Origin: an uncultured Eubacteriales bacterium
GTDB lineage: Bacteria > Bacillota > Clostridia > Oscillospirales > Butyricicoccaceae
Length of the DNA stretch: 28,530 nucleotides
Reading direction: 5' to 3'
NCBI GenBank assembly: GCA_910579575.1
Contig: CAJTUM010000026.1
Coordinates: forward strand, 1 to 28,530
The notes under the pieces were generated by a model that searched no databases, had not been told where the DNA came from, and saw nothing but the letters and a program-made list of their open reading frames with translations. A program made the translations under genes and the position numbers. Below are positions 22,167-28,530 of this stretch, in pieces (position 1 is the stretch's first letter; each line of letters starts with the position of its first letter).

Positions 22167-23789
22167 TTAATACATATCCATGCCGCCGCCAGCAGGAGCC
22201 GGAGGCACAGGTTCTTTCTTTTCTGCCACAATGGCCTCGGTCGTCAACACCAAAGCCGCCACAGACGCGGCGTTCTGCAAAGCGGAGCGGTTAACCTTTG
22301 TGGGGTCCACAATGCCCGCCTTAATCATATCGCAATAGACCTCGCCATATGCGTCAAAGCCATAGCCCACCCGTTTGGCGTTTTTGACTTTCTCAATGAC
22401 CACAGAACCGTCCAGGCCAGCGTTTGTAGCGATCTGCTTCATAGGCTCTTCCAGGGCCTTCATGACGATGCGAACGCCGGTTTTCTCATCGCCCTCTACC
22501 TTTGTCATCAGCTTGGCCACAGCAGGCACAGCGTTGACATATGCAGTGCCGCCGCCGGCTACGATGCCCTCTTCCACAGCGGCCCGCGTGGCGTTCAACG
22601 CGTCTTCAATGCGCAGCTTCTTTTCCTTCATCTCGGTTTCGGTAGCCGCGCCCACCTTGATGATGGCCACGCCGCCAGCCAGCTTAGCCAGGCGCTCCTG
22701 GAGCTTTTCTTTGTCAAAATCCGAGGTGGTGTTTTCGATTTCGCTGCGAATCACGGCGACGCGGCCTTTGATTTCCTCGGCGTCGCCCAAGCCGCCGACG
22801 ATGATAGTGTTTTCCTTGGTCACGCGCACAGTCGTAGCATGGCCCAGCTGATCCAGAGTAGCGTCCTTCAGCTCCAGACCCAGCTCGCTGGTGATCACCT
22901 CGCCGCCGGTCAACACGGCGATATCCTTCAGCATCTCCTTTCTTCTGTCGCCAAAGCCCGGCGCCTTGACGGCTACGCAGTTAAAGGTTCCCCGCAGTTT
23001 GTTGAGAATCAGCGTGGACAGAGCCTCGCCCTCTACGTCTTCAGCGATAATCAGCAGCTTGCGGCCAGACTGCACCACCTGCTCCAGCAGGGGCAGCAGT
23101 TCCTGAATGTTGCTGATTTTCTTATCGGTAATCAATAGATAAGCGTCGTCCAAAACGGCTTCCATCTTTTCTGTGTCCGTGGCCATATAGGGAGTGATAT
23201 AGCCCCGGTCAAACTGCATCCCTTCCACTACCTCGCTGTACGTCTCGGCGGTCTTGGATTCCTCCACTGTGATAACGCCGTCGGCCGTGACCTTCTCCAT
23301 GGCCTCGGCAATCAGTTTGCCAATCTCCTCGTCGCCGGAGGAAACGGCGGCCACGCGGGCAATATCCTCTGTGCCGCTAACGGCCTGGGAATTGCTCCGA
23401 ATGGCCTCAATCGCAGCGTCTACCGCTTTTTGAATGCCCTTTTTCACCACAACAGGGTTGGCGCCGGCGGCCACGTTTTTCATGCCCTCGCGGACAAACG
23501 CCTGCGCCAACAGAGTGGCGGTGGTAGTGCCGTCGCCGGCCACGTCGTTGGTCTTGGTAGCCACTTCCTTCACCAGCTGAGCGCCCTGGTTTTCAAAGAT
23601 ATCGTCCAGGTCGATTTCGCGGGCGATGGTCACGCCGTCGTTGGTGATTTGGGGCGTTCCATATTTTTTATCCAACACCACGTTGCGGCCCTTGGGGCCC
23701 ATGGTGACTTTCACAGTGTCGGCCAGCTGGTTGATGCCCCGCTCCAGAGCGCGTCTGGCGTCTTCGCCGTACAAGATTTCTTTCGACAT
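22167..23789 (-). CDS. groEL: Chaperonin GroEL (60 kDa)
   Basis: 540-residue GroEL, forming the two-ring folding chamber with GroES as lid. N-terminal LYGEDARRALERG, VTMGPKGRNVVLD and the ATP-site stretch VAGDGTTTATLLAQ (about 83-96) are intact. The apical and intermediate regions are normal, with GGVAIIKVGAATETEMKEKK at about 370-390. The C-terminal tail is PPAPAGGGMDMY, shorter in Gly-Met than many GroELs. AGAGGAGG lies before ATG 23789. It follows groES by 19 bases. Confidence 0.99.
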   Translation of the reverse strand: MSKEILYGEDARRALERGINQLADTVKVTMGPKGRNVVLDKKYGTPQITNDGVTIAREIDLDDIFENQGAQLVKEVATKTNDVAGDGTTTATLLAQAFVREGMKNVAAGANPVVVKKGIQKAVDAAIEAIRSNSQAVSGTEDIARVAAVSSGDEEIGKLIAEAMEKVTADGVITVEESKTAETYSEVVEGMQFDRGYITPYMATDTEKMEAVLDDAYLLITDKKISNIQELLPLLEQVVQSGRKLLIIAEDVEGEALSTLILNKLRGTFNCVAVKAPGFGDRRKEMLKDIAVLTGGEVITSELGLELKDATLDQLGHATTVRVTKENTIIVGGLGDAEEIKGRVAVIRSEIENTTSDFDKEKLQERLAKLAGGVAIIKVGAATETEMKEKKLRIEDALNATRAAVEEGIVAGGGTAYVNAVPAVAKLMTKVEGDEKTGVRIVMKALEEPMKQIATNAGLDGSVVIEKVKNAKRVGYGFDAYGEVYCDMIKAGIVDPTKVNRSALQNAASVAALVLTTEAIVAEKKEPVPPAPAGGGMDMY

Positions 23790-23808
23790 GATGGTTTTCC
23801 TCCTCTAA

Positions 23809-24081
23809 TTACTCTACAATGGCCAGGATATCGTTTTCCTTGACAATAATGTATTCTTCGCCTTCGATTTTGACCTCTGTGCCGGAGAATTTGCTGGTGA
23901 TGACCTTATCGCCTGCCTTCACCTGCATCTTATTGTCCTTCAGGCCCGGGCCAACGGCGATCACCTCCGCGATCTGGGGCTTCTCCTTGGCGGAGCCCGT
24001 CAGGATAATGCCGCTTTTTGTGGTTTCCTCGGCCTCTACCATCTTGATGACCACGCGGTCAGCCAAAGGTTGCAGTTTCAT
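23809..24081 (-). CDS. groES: Co-chaperonin GroES (10 kDa)
   Basis: 90-residue GroES, which caps GroEL as a heptamer. It begins KLQPLADRVVIKMVEAEE. The mobile loop TTKSGIILTGSAKEK (about 20-34) binds GroEL, and the roof-region acidic motif and SKFSGTEVKIEGEEYIIV end follow. It is slightly shorter than the usual 94-97 residues but complete. GAGGAGG precedes ATG 24081. It is the first gene of the groESL operon under CIRCE. Confidence 0.98.
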   Translation of the reverse strand: MKLQPLADRVVIKMVEAEETTKSGIILTGSAKEKPQIAEVIAVGPGLKDNKMQVKAGDKVITSKFSGTEVKIEGEEYIIVKENDILAIVE

Positions 24082-24119
24082 ATCAGAAGTACCTCCTCAA
24101 TTATAATCCAAACCAGGCG

Positions 24120-24146
24120 TTAGCACTCAAAACCTTCGAGTGCTAA
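24120..24146 (-). promoter_or_regulatory. CIRCE element (HrcA operator)
   Basis: Exact inverted repeat TTAGCACTC (24120-24128), 9-base spacer, GAGTGCTAA (24138-24146), the consensus CIRCE. HrcA repressor is expected to bind here and to release groESL under heat stress; hrcA is not in this window. Confidence 0.98.
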
Positions 24147-24156
24147 CTCGTATATT

Positions 24157-24185
24157 ATAATATGCCACAGGGCCCTATTTTTCAA
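24157..24185 (-). promoter_or_regulatory. groESL promoter
   Basis: TTGAAA (24185-24180), 17-base spacer, TATTAT (24162-24157) on the minus strand; the start falls just before or in CIRCE, as expected. Confidence 0.65.
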
Positions 24186-24395
24186 GCCCCTATTTTGAAA
24201 CTTTTTGTGAATGGGGGAATTTTTTGGGGCGGCAGGCGCAAGTTCGGTCTGGAGGGAAGTGCAAATTCCTTGACGACGGCCCGCGTCGTCCCCCTCTTTT
24301 ATGGGATGCCTGAACTGCGCCGACGTCCACGGTATACTAAGATCATGCCTGTTCATCCAATCTTTTCACATAATTTTAGAGAAAAGAGGGGTTTT

Positions 24396-24606
24396 ATGCA
24401 AGGATATTCTGAAATCGGTTTTTCAGGGAAAAAATCGATATTCTTCGTGTCGAATCCGCTTATCATGAACATTGTCAAGACTGCAACGACTATCTTTCTG
24501 TACAAAAGACCAAAGGAGAGGGTTTCTCGCTGTTTGGGCAAAATCTCCCTTCCGAAATGCTTTCATGCCCTGTTTTCCTCTTGCATTTCCTTCTGGCAAC
24601 ATGGTA
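24396..24606 (+). pseudogene. Possible frameshifted small gene remnant
   Basis: The 450 bases between the groESL promoter and eutH hold no intact gene. ATG 24396 has GAGGGG before it and reads MQGYSEIGF, then continues as hydrophobic, random-looking sequence. A second frame, open from 24413 to a stop at 24606, reads FREKIDILRVESAYHEHCQD, which has the composition of a real helical protein with a Cys/His cluster. One frameshift in the T/A-rich run at 24418-24434 would join them. Function unknown; chance is possible. Confidence 0.25.
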
Positions 24607-24610
24607 GAAT
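24581..24610 (+). promoter_or_regulatory. Promoter of the eutH-like gene
   Basis: TTGCAT (24581-24586), 18-base spacer, TAGAAT (24605-24610). It gives a 5' leader of about 35 bases before ATG 24651, which supports that start. Confidence 0.5.
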
Positions 24611-24650
24611 AAGTCGATTTCTCTGGAACGAAAGGGAGTTTGTCTGTCCT

Positions 24651-25727
24651 ATGAATATTTTTATTGCCATCATGCTGATTCTGGCCCTCCTGGGTCTCTT
24701 GGACAAAATGACCGGAGGCAAGCGAGGATTGGGGGCGGATTTTGACCACGGCCTGGCCACAATGGGCGGTATGGCCCTTTCGTTGGTTGGGATTTATTGC
24801 ATCGGCATCACCGCCGTCCAGCGCCTCAGCGGCCCTGTAGCTCGGCTGGCTCAGGTTTTGCCCTTCGACCCTTCCCTGCTCGTCGGCGCGCTGCTGGCGC
24901 CGGATTTGGGCGGCTATTCCATCGCCAAGCAAATGGCCGCTTCCCCAGAGTTGGGCTTGTTTTCCGGCCTGACAATCGCCTCCACCCTGGGCTCGCTCAT
25001 CAGCTTTGTGCTGCCGGTGGCCATGTCCTCCATCAAATCGCCGGATATTCCCGCCATGATGCGGGGCATTGTGCTGGGCGTCGTTACTTTACCCGCCAGC
25101 GCCGTTGTCGGCGGCCTGATGCTGGGGCTGAACGCCGGGCAGCTTGTCCGCAACTGCGCTCCCATCCTGGCGGTTTGCGGCCTATTGTGCCTTTTTCTAC
25201 TCAAAGCTCCCGCCGCCGCAACCCGCTTTCTTTCCAGTTTGGGCAGCCTGATGCGCTGGCTGTGCTTTTCCCTGTTCGCCCTGGTGGCGGCCGGACTCTT
25301 TGTGCCAAAATGGCAAATCGCCGACCCAGCTTTGGTCAACGAAGCCTTTGTGATGACGGGCAAAATCACTATTGTGATCTGCGGCGCCATGGTTTTATCC
25401 CATATCGCTCTCACCCGCTTCAGCCCGCCTATGCACTGGCTGGCCCGGAAACTGCGGGTCAACGAACCTGCTGTGGTGGGCCTGTTGCTCAGCCTAGCCA
25501 CCAGCGTCTCCATGCTGCCCTTATTTGATCGCATGGACGCTCGGGGCAAAGCTGTCAACGCCGCCTTTTCCGTCAGCGGCGCCTTTGTGCTGGGGGGCCA
25601 GATGGCCTTTGTAGCCGGCCTGGAGCCCTCCTCTATCGTGGCCGCCTATATGATCGCCAAGCTGGTCGGCGGCTTGGCCGCCGTCGTCGCCGCCGTCCTG
25701 ACCACGCCGGCAGAGCCAGAAAGCTAA
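24651..25727 (+). CDS. EutH-like ethanolamine permease
   Basis: 358-residue membrane protein with about ten hydrophobic helices. The start NIFIAIMLILALLGLLDKMTGGKRGLG followed by GLATMGGMALSLVGI closely follows EutH, the ethanolamine facilitator; LLAPDLGGYSIAKQMA (about 80-95) is another family-like stretch. I choose ATG 24651 because AAAGGGAG precedes it (12 bases, long) and a promoter ends 40 bases upstream; the frame is open much further upstream without support. No other eut gene is nearby, so it is an orphan and may have another substrate. A terminator follows. Confidence 0.8.
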   Translation: MNIFIAIMLILALLGLLDKMTGGKRGLGADFDHGLATMGGMALSLVGIYCIGITAVQRLSGPVARLAQVLPFDPSLLVGALLAPDLGGYSIAKQMAASPELGLFSGLTIASTLGSLISFVLPVAMSSIKSPDIPAMMRGIVLGVVTLPASAVVGGLMLGLNAGQLVRNCAPILAVCGLLCLFLLKAPAAATRFLSSLGSLMRWLCFSLFALVAAGLFVPKWQIADPALVNEAFVMTGKITIVICGAMVLSHIALTRFSPPMHWLARKLRVNEPAVVGLLLSLATSVSMLPLFDRMDARGKAVNAAFSVSGAFVLGGQMAFVAGLEPSSIVAAYMIAKLVGGLAAVVAAVLTTPAEPES

Positions 25728-25749
25728 AGCAGGCTCGATATTGCCATCA

Positions 25750-25782
25750 CAAGAGCGCTCTCAAAAGGGGCGCTCTTGTTTC
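25750..25782 (+). terminator. Terminator of the eutH-like gene
   Basis: 9-bp stem CAAGAGCGC (25750-25758) with GCGCTCTTG (25770-25778), followed by TTTCTT. Confidence 0.8.
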
Positions 25783-25802
25783 TTGAGGCTTCTGGGATTT
25801 CG

Positions 25803-25922
25803 ATGGGTTTGCTGTTCTCCTATCCCATCAATCGGCGAAAGATTCTGCTCTCTCAGACGCGGTCCGTTTGGATATTCTATTTTGCGGCGTTGATTCTAAC
25901 CAAACTTTTGATGGCTGCATCG
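25803..25922 (+). pseudogene. Fragment resembling an ABC-2 transporter permease
   Basis: A 40-codon open stretch, MGLLFSYPINRRKILLSQ followed by VWIFYFAALILTKLL. It looks like an internal piece of an ABC-2-type permease of antibiotic/peptide export systems, whose members carry a YP-x-x-R-x-KI-L motif before a transmembrane helix. No ATPase gene, no complete permease and no start signal are present, and the frame runs into unrelated sequence at both ends. It is best read as a leftover of a deleted gene. Similarity is from memory. Confidence 0.4.
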
Positions 25923-25999
25923 TCGCCTCGCGTCGACCTGGTACGCCGGCGGAGGCCGGCGCATAGAATGAGGAGAGAATGTCAAACGGGAGGAATGTT

Positions 26000-26734
26000 A
26001 TGCCGCGCATTTACTTAAGCCCCTCGACTCAGGAAAGCAATTTGTATGTCAGCGGGGGCTCGGAAGAATATTACATGAATTTACTGGCCGACGAGCTGAT
26101 CCCCTATCTGCGGGCCAATACCATTGCCTACACCCGCAATACGCCCCAAATGACGGCGGTAAGCTCGGTGCGTCAAGCCAACCAAGGGGATTATGATTTT
26201 TATTTGGCCCTACACTCCAACGCCGCCGGCCCCGCCAACGTGGGCAAAGTCCGAGGGACGCTGGTCTTTTATTACCCCAGCAGCCGGCAGGGCAAGCGCG
26301 CGGCGGATATTTTTGCCGCCAACCTGCGCCAGATTTATCCTCTGCCCAACAACGTGCGCACGACGCCTACGACAACCCTTTATGAGGTAGCCCGTTCCCG
26401 AGCGCCGGCGGTCTTGATTGAATTGGCCTACCACGACAACCCTCAGGACGCCGCTTGGATCGTCGGCAATTTGCCCGCTATCGCCTCCAATTTGGCGGTG
26501 TCTTTGACCCAGTTTTTCGGCTTGCCCTTCATTTCCCCCTCTCCTCAATGGTGGGGCGCCGCCGATATCTCCTGGGGCACGCTGAACATCCGCGCCAAGC
26601 CGGATATCAGCGCCCCTATCGTGGCTCGGGCCTATGCTGGCGACAAAATGCTGATCTTAGGCGCTTGGGAGGATTGGTATAGCGTGGATTTTGATGGCGT
26701 TCTGGGCTATGTCAGCGCTCAATACATTCGCTGA
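26000..26734 (+). CDS. N-acetylmuramoyl-L-alanine amidase-like protein with SH3b domain
   Basis: 244 residues. The N-terminal part (1-175) is like amidase_3, the zinc hydrolase that cuts the peptide stem from peptidoglycan. The usual LHSNA box (LALHSNAAG, His72) and the late catalytic Glu (LIELAYHDN, Glu141) are present; E22/E23 in the GGSEEYYMN stretch would supply the middle ligand. The first His of the classic GHGG motif is absent, replaced by LSPSTQE. The C-terminal 60 residues form a bacterial SH3 domain (WGTLNIRAKPDISAPIV.. to GYVSAQYIR). No signal peptide is visible, so export is unclear. ATG 26000 has GGGAGG 6 bases upstream; ATG 25979 is a weaker alternative. Confidence 0.85.
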   Translation: MPRIYLSPSTQESNLYVSGGSEEYYMNLLADELIPYLRANTIAYTRNTPQMTAVSSVRQANQGDYDFYLALHSNAAGPANVGKVRGTLVFYYPSSRQGKRAADIFAANLRQIYPLPNNVRTTPTTTLYEVARSRAPAVLIELAYHDNPQDAAWIVGNLPAIASNLAVSLTQFFGLPFISPSPQWWGAADISWGTLNIRAKPDISAPIVARAYAGDKMLILGAWEDWYSVDFDGVLGYVSAQYIR

Positions 26735-26750
26735 TCCTTGTTTCGCCTGG

Positions 26751-26790
26751 GCCCGGCGGTCGTCTTTGCGGCCAGCCGGGCTTCTTTTTT
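26751..26790 (+). terminator. Terminator of the amidase gene
   Basis: GCCCGGC (26751-26757) pairs with GCCGGGC (26775-26781), with an additional inner stem, followed by TTCTTTTTT. Confidence 0.82.
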
Positions 26791-26852
26791 GTGCAAATTG
26801 CATAATTTTCTTTGGCTATTCTGCTGTTTTTCATTTATTTTTCTTTTTTCTC

Positions 26853-26880
26853 TTGACGCTTTCGCGCATTCGTGTATAAT
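26853..26880 (+). promoter_or_regulatory. Strong promoter of an orphan transcription unit
   Basis: TTGACG (26853-26858), 16-base spacer, perfect TATAAT (26875-26880), set in an AT-rich stretch typical of good promoters. Expected start about 26887. Confidence 0.75.
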
Positions 26881-26886
26881 AGAGAT

Positions 26887-27377
26887 AAGAAGAACGACAT
26901 AGCAAAAAATTTTTAACAGAAAGGCGTGAGACCCATGGTCGAGCAGCAATTCGGCGGCCGGCCCTTGGTTCCGGCAGTTTGACATTCGATCACGATAGCT
27001 GGCCCGGTTAGGGCGAAAACGGGGGTTTCCACAAGCGTCTGAGCGGCGAGCGGCAAAGGTTGGTTCTTTGCAAAGCCAGCGCTTTTTCAGCAGCGGAAAG
27101 ACCGATCTTGGCAGAGAAACGTATCTGGAATGTGAAACGGCAGGGACCGAGGAATCGGAGCCAACGTTTTTTCCTTCGCATTTGGATTTTCCCCTTTGTT
27201 GACGGCGCGACGGTAGCAGCCGACGCAGGAAAGGCGTTGATATGGGATGTGGCGACATCGCTTTTGTTCTTCTTTTTATATAGATTTGGTCGAGCAGAAA
27301 GGAAGACGACAGAAATGATTCACAATCGATAAGACCGCTTACCCGGCAGCATGAGCACGGTAAGCGGTCTTTTTTTT
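26887..27377 (+). ncRNA. Candidate non-coding RNA or relic transcript of about 490 bases
   Basis: The segment between a good promoter and a strong terminator encodes no convincing protein. The best translated start, ATG 26935 behind AAAGG, makes only 15 residues (MVEQQFGGRPLVPAV) before TGA; other frames have several stops or lack starts. It holds small hairpins, for example GATGT-GGCG-ACATC (about 27246-27259), and the 11-base repeat TGGTCGAGCAG at about 26936-26946 and 27288-27298. It does not match 6S RNA, tmRNA, RNase P, SRP RNA or a T-box as I know them. Non-coding RNA is my preferred reading; a frameshifted dead gene is the alternative. Confidence 0.4.
27332..27377 (+). terminator. Terminator of the orphan transcription unit
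   Basis: Perfect 12-bp stem AGACCGCTTACC (27332-27343) with GGTAAGCGGTCT (27359-27370), 15-base loop, then seven T. Confidence 0.92.
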
Positions 27378-27428
27378 GCGTTTCCCATTTCATTGGACTC
27401 AAGTTGACCCCCGTCGGCGGGATTTTGC

Positions 27429-27457
27429 TGGACATTTGCCTTGCGGGGCGATACAAT
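27429..27457 (+). promoter_or_regulatory. Promoter of the last gene
   Basis: TGGACA (27429-27434), 17-base spacer, TACAAT (27452-27457); leader about 30 bases. Confidence 0.55.
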
Positions 27458-27492
27458 ACTGGCAGGACCGCAAAGAAAGGCAGGACCGCCCT

Positions 27493-28230
27493 ATGAATCA
27501 AAAGGATTTCGACCAATTCTTCTCCATCCTCAAACCCATTGTGGACAGCGGCCGAAGCGACGATTTTTTCAAGCGCCATCCTCTGGAAGAACTGGATTTG
27601 AGCCAGGACCAGGCTGTTCGGCTGCTGAAATACCTGAACGCCCACAAGCTGGCTTCTCTGTGCGCCAAATGCTTCGGTTTTCCCATGGATTACACCCCGG
27701 AAAGCCTGCTCTACCTGGATGTGGCCGTCTCCAGCCTGTGCGCTTTGGACCTGGACGACACCCAGCTCACCCGGCTTCTCTATCGGGAGCCCGATATGCC
27801 TCGAGATTGGGCAGACCCCGCCCTCCAGCTGCTGTTGGCTTATACCATCAAAACCCGCCGGCAAACGCGAAAAACAGACAGGGAGGATTTGGACCCGGCT
27901 CAGCTGTTTTCCCAGACAGACGACAGCGTGATTGCGGAGCTGATAGCGGATATCAACGCCTATCTCTGCGAAACCTTTCTCAACTGCTATGGCGGCGGCT
28001 GGGTCTGCGACGCAGTGAAGGACGGCCATGTGGACGCTCTGGGCGTTCAGGCCAAAAACGGCGATTATCTCTCTTTCATAGACGCCGTCTACCGCCGCTT
28101 CTATGAAGACCCAACCCCTTTGGCTTATCTCTTTTGCGCCGTCTGCGGCCTGGATTACGCCGCTCTGCCCGCCATGCTCAGCGGCGACGCTGGCCCCGCA
28201 GAATCCAACGACGTTTCGGAAACCTTTTGA
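27493..28230 (+). CDS. Protein of unknown function, 245 residues
   Basis: I do not recognise this protein. It starts at ATG 27493, with AGGA 7 bases upstream, just after a promoter; the open frame upstream includes the promoter and is not coding. It is soluble, acidic and Leu/Asp/Cys-rich (about eight Cys), without a signal peptide. The first 100 residues look helical (FDQFFSILKPIVDSG, DQAVRLLKYLNAHKL). An unstructured linker with TRRQTRKTDRED follows, then more helices with YGGGWVCDAV (about 173-182). The Cys are scattered, not in CxxC metal pairs. Codon use resembles its neighbours. Confidence 0.78.
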   Translation: MNQKDFDQFFSILKPIVDSGRSDDFFKRHPLEELDLSQDQAVRLLKYLNAHKLASLCAKCFGFPMDYTPESLLYLDVAVSSLCALDLDDTQLTRLLYREPDMPRDWADPALQLLLAYTIKTRRQTRKTDREDLDPAQLFSQTDDSVIAELIADINAYLCETFLNCYGGGWVCDAVKDGHVDALGVQAKNGDYLSFIDAVYRRFYEDPTPLAYLFCAVCGLDYAALPAMLSGDAGPAESNDVSETF

Positions 28231-28530
28231 CAGATGGAAGCATTGGACCTTGTCCTGCCCCTCTTTACGAAAAAAGCCCATCAACAATTTAGTTTTACGT
28301 TGATAAGGAAGTATTTACAACAACTTATTATTAACGCTGACAAACAGGGTGCAAGCAAGAGCAGAGAACACATCACTTTCATTAGTGGTCGGTTCTCTGC
28401 TTTTCTGTTACGCAATAGAACGCTGTTTTTGAGGGTAGGAGTATAAAATCCCTTATCCTTGTCCTTATCGCCGCTGTAATGCGCTTAAATCAAGCGAGAA
28501 ACGCCCTCTATCGTGTAACAAACATTCCAT
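28231..28530. other. AT-rich right end with a terminator hairpin
   Basis: No gene is supported here. From about 28280 the base composition shifts to AT-rich, unlike the preceding gene. A stem AGCAGAGAAC (28360-28369) with GTTCTCTGCT (28392-28401) followed by TTTCTGTT looks like a terminator. A frame at about 28234-28446 gives HQQFSFTLIRKYLQQLIINA, possibly a piece of a mobile-element protein, but it has no start signal and I cannot name it. Confidence 0.45.

Noticed and set aside
26887..27377. 6S RNA, tmRNA, RNase P RNA, SRP RNA or T-box
   Set aside because: None of the conserved core sequences I know for these was found; the region remains unassigned.
26719..28287. 522-codon minus-strand frame at the right end
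   Set aside because: It spans two terminators, a promoter and the antisense of the 27493-28230 gene, and shows no ribosome binding site or domain.
1..28530. CRISPR array, tRNA or rRNA genes, intact insertion sequence, phage or toxin-antitoxin/defence genes
   Set aside because: Looked for regularly spaced repeats, tRNA-like cloverleaf ends, transposase motifs and known defence families on both strands; none was supported.

Overview
The window reads as a stretch of bacterial chromosome from a Bacillota (Firmicutes), class Clostridia, most likely a gut-type Eubacteriales/Oscillospirales organism. This is inferred from several features. Ribosome binding sites are strong AAGGAGG types, and TTG and GTG starts are used. 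groESL has a CIRCE element, uvrB has a Bacillus-type SOS box, and a tetrahydrofolate riboswitch sits before an ECF folate transporter gene. There is a BlaI/BlaR1-type pair, and copper-amine-oxidase-like stalk repeats occur in a secreted protein. Base composition looks GC-rich in most genes; the left-end surface protein and the last ~250 bases are visibly richer in A/T. I saw no tRNA, rRNA, CRISPR array or intact transposase.

Layout. 1-1040: N-terminal part of a secreted surface protein (minus strand, runs off the left edge). 1041-1433: its promoter plus a GC-rich intergenic repeat. 1434-2535: corA magnesium-type channel with promoter and a possible leader ORF. 2630-3490: promoter, THF riboswitch, folT and terminator. 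3560-6098: blaI-like repressor and BlaR1/M56 metallopeptidase operon. 6149-8809: HxlR regulator, MATE efflux pump, GNAT acetyltransferase. 8851-10199: autoregulated-looking MarR regulator and EFR1-type flavodoxin/ferredoxin. 10282-11050: radC. 11256-16356: uvrB and uvrA with an SOS box. 16434-18005: NfeD-SPFH membrane pair. 18164-22118: secreted stalk-domain protein, a protein of unknown function, and a three-domain hemerythrin/unknown/receiver protein. 22167-24185: groES-groEL under CIRCE. 24396-25782: a broken small ORF and an orphan EutH-like transporter. 25803-26790: a permease remnant and an amidase with an SH3 domain. 26853-27377: a transcription unit with good promoter and terminator but no convincing protein. 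27429-28230: a protein of unknown function. 28231-28530: AT-rich end.

Working together: uvrB and uvrA supply two parts of nucleotide excision repair (uvrC is not in the window), with radC nearby. groES/groEL form the chaperonin. NfeD and the SPFH protein are a standard membrane-microdomain pair. The MarR-EFR1 and BlaI-BlaR1 pairs are self-contained regulatory modules. The rest is a mosaic of short independent transcription units, many closed by hairpins that can serve both of two convergent genes.

The most interesting items are the orphan transcription unit at 26853-27377, the hemerythrin-(CheX-like?)-receiver fusion at 20669-22066, the combined riboswitch and ribosome-binding-site hairpin before folT, the possible leader ORF before corA, the SOS box before uvrB, and the duplicated C-terminal module of the BlaR1-like protein. 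I did not find a clearly new defence or mobile system; these are candidates, not demonstrations.
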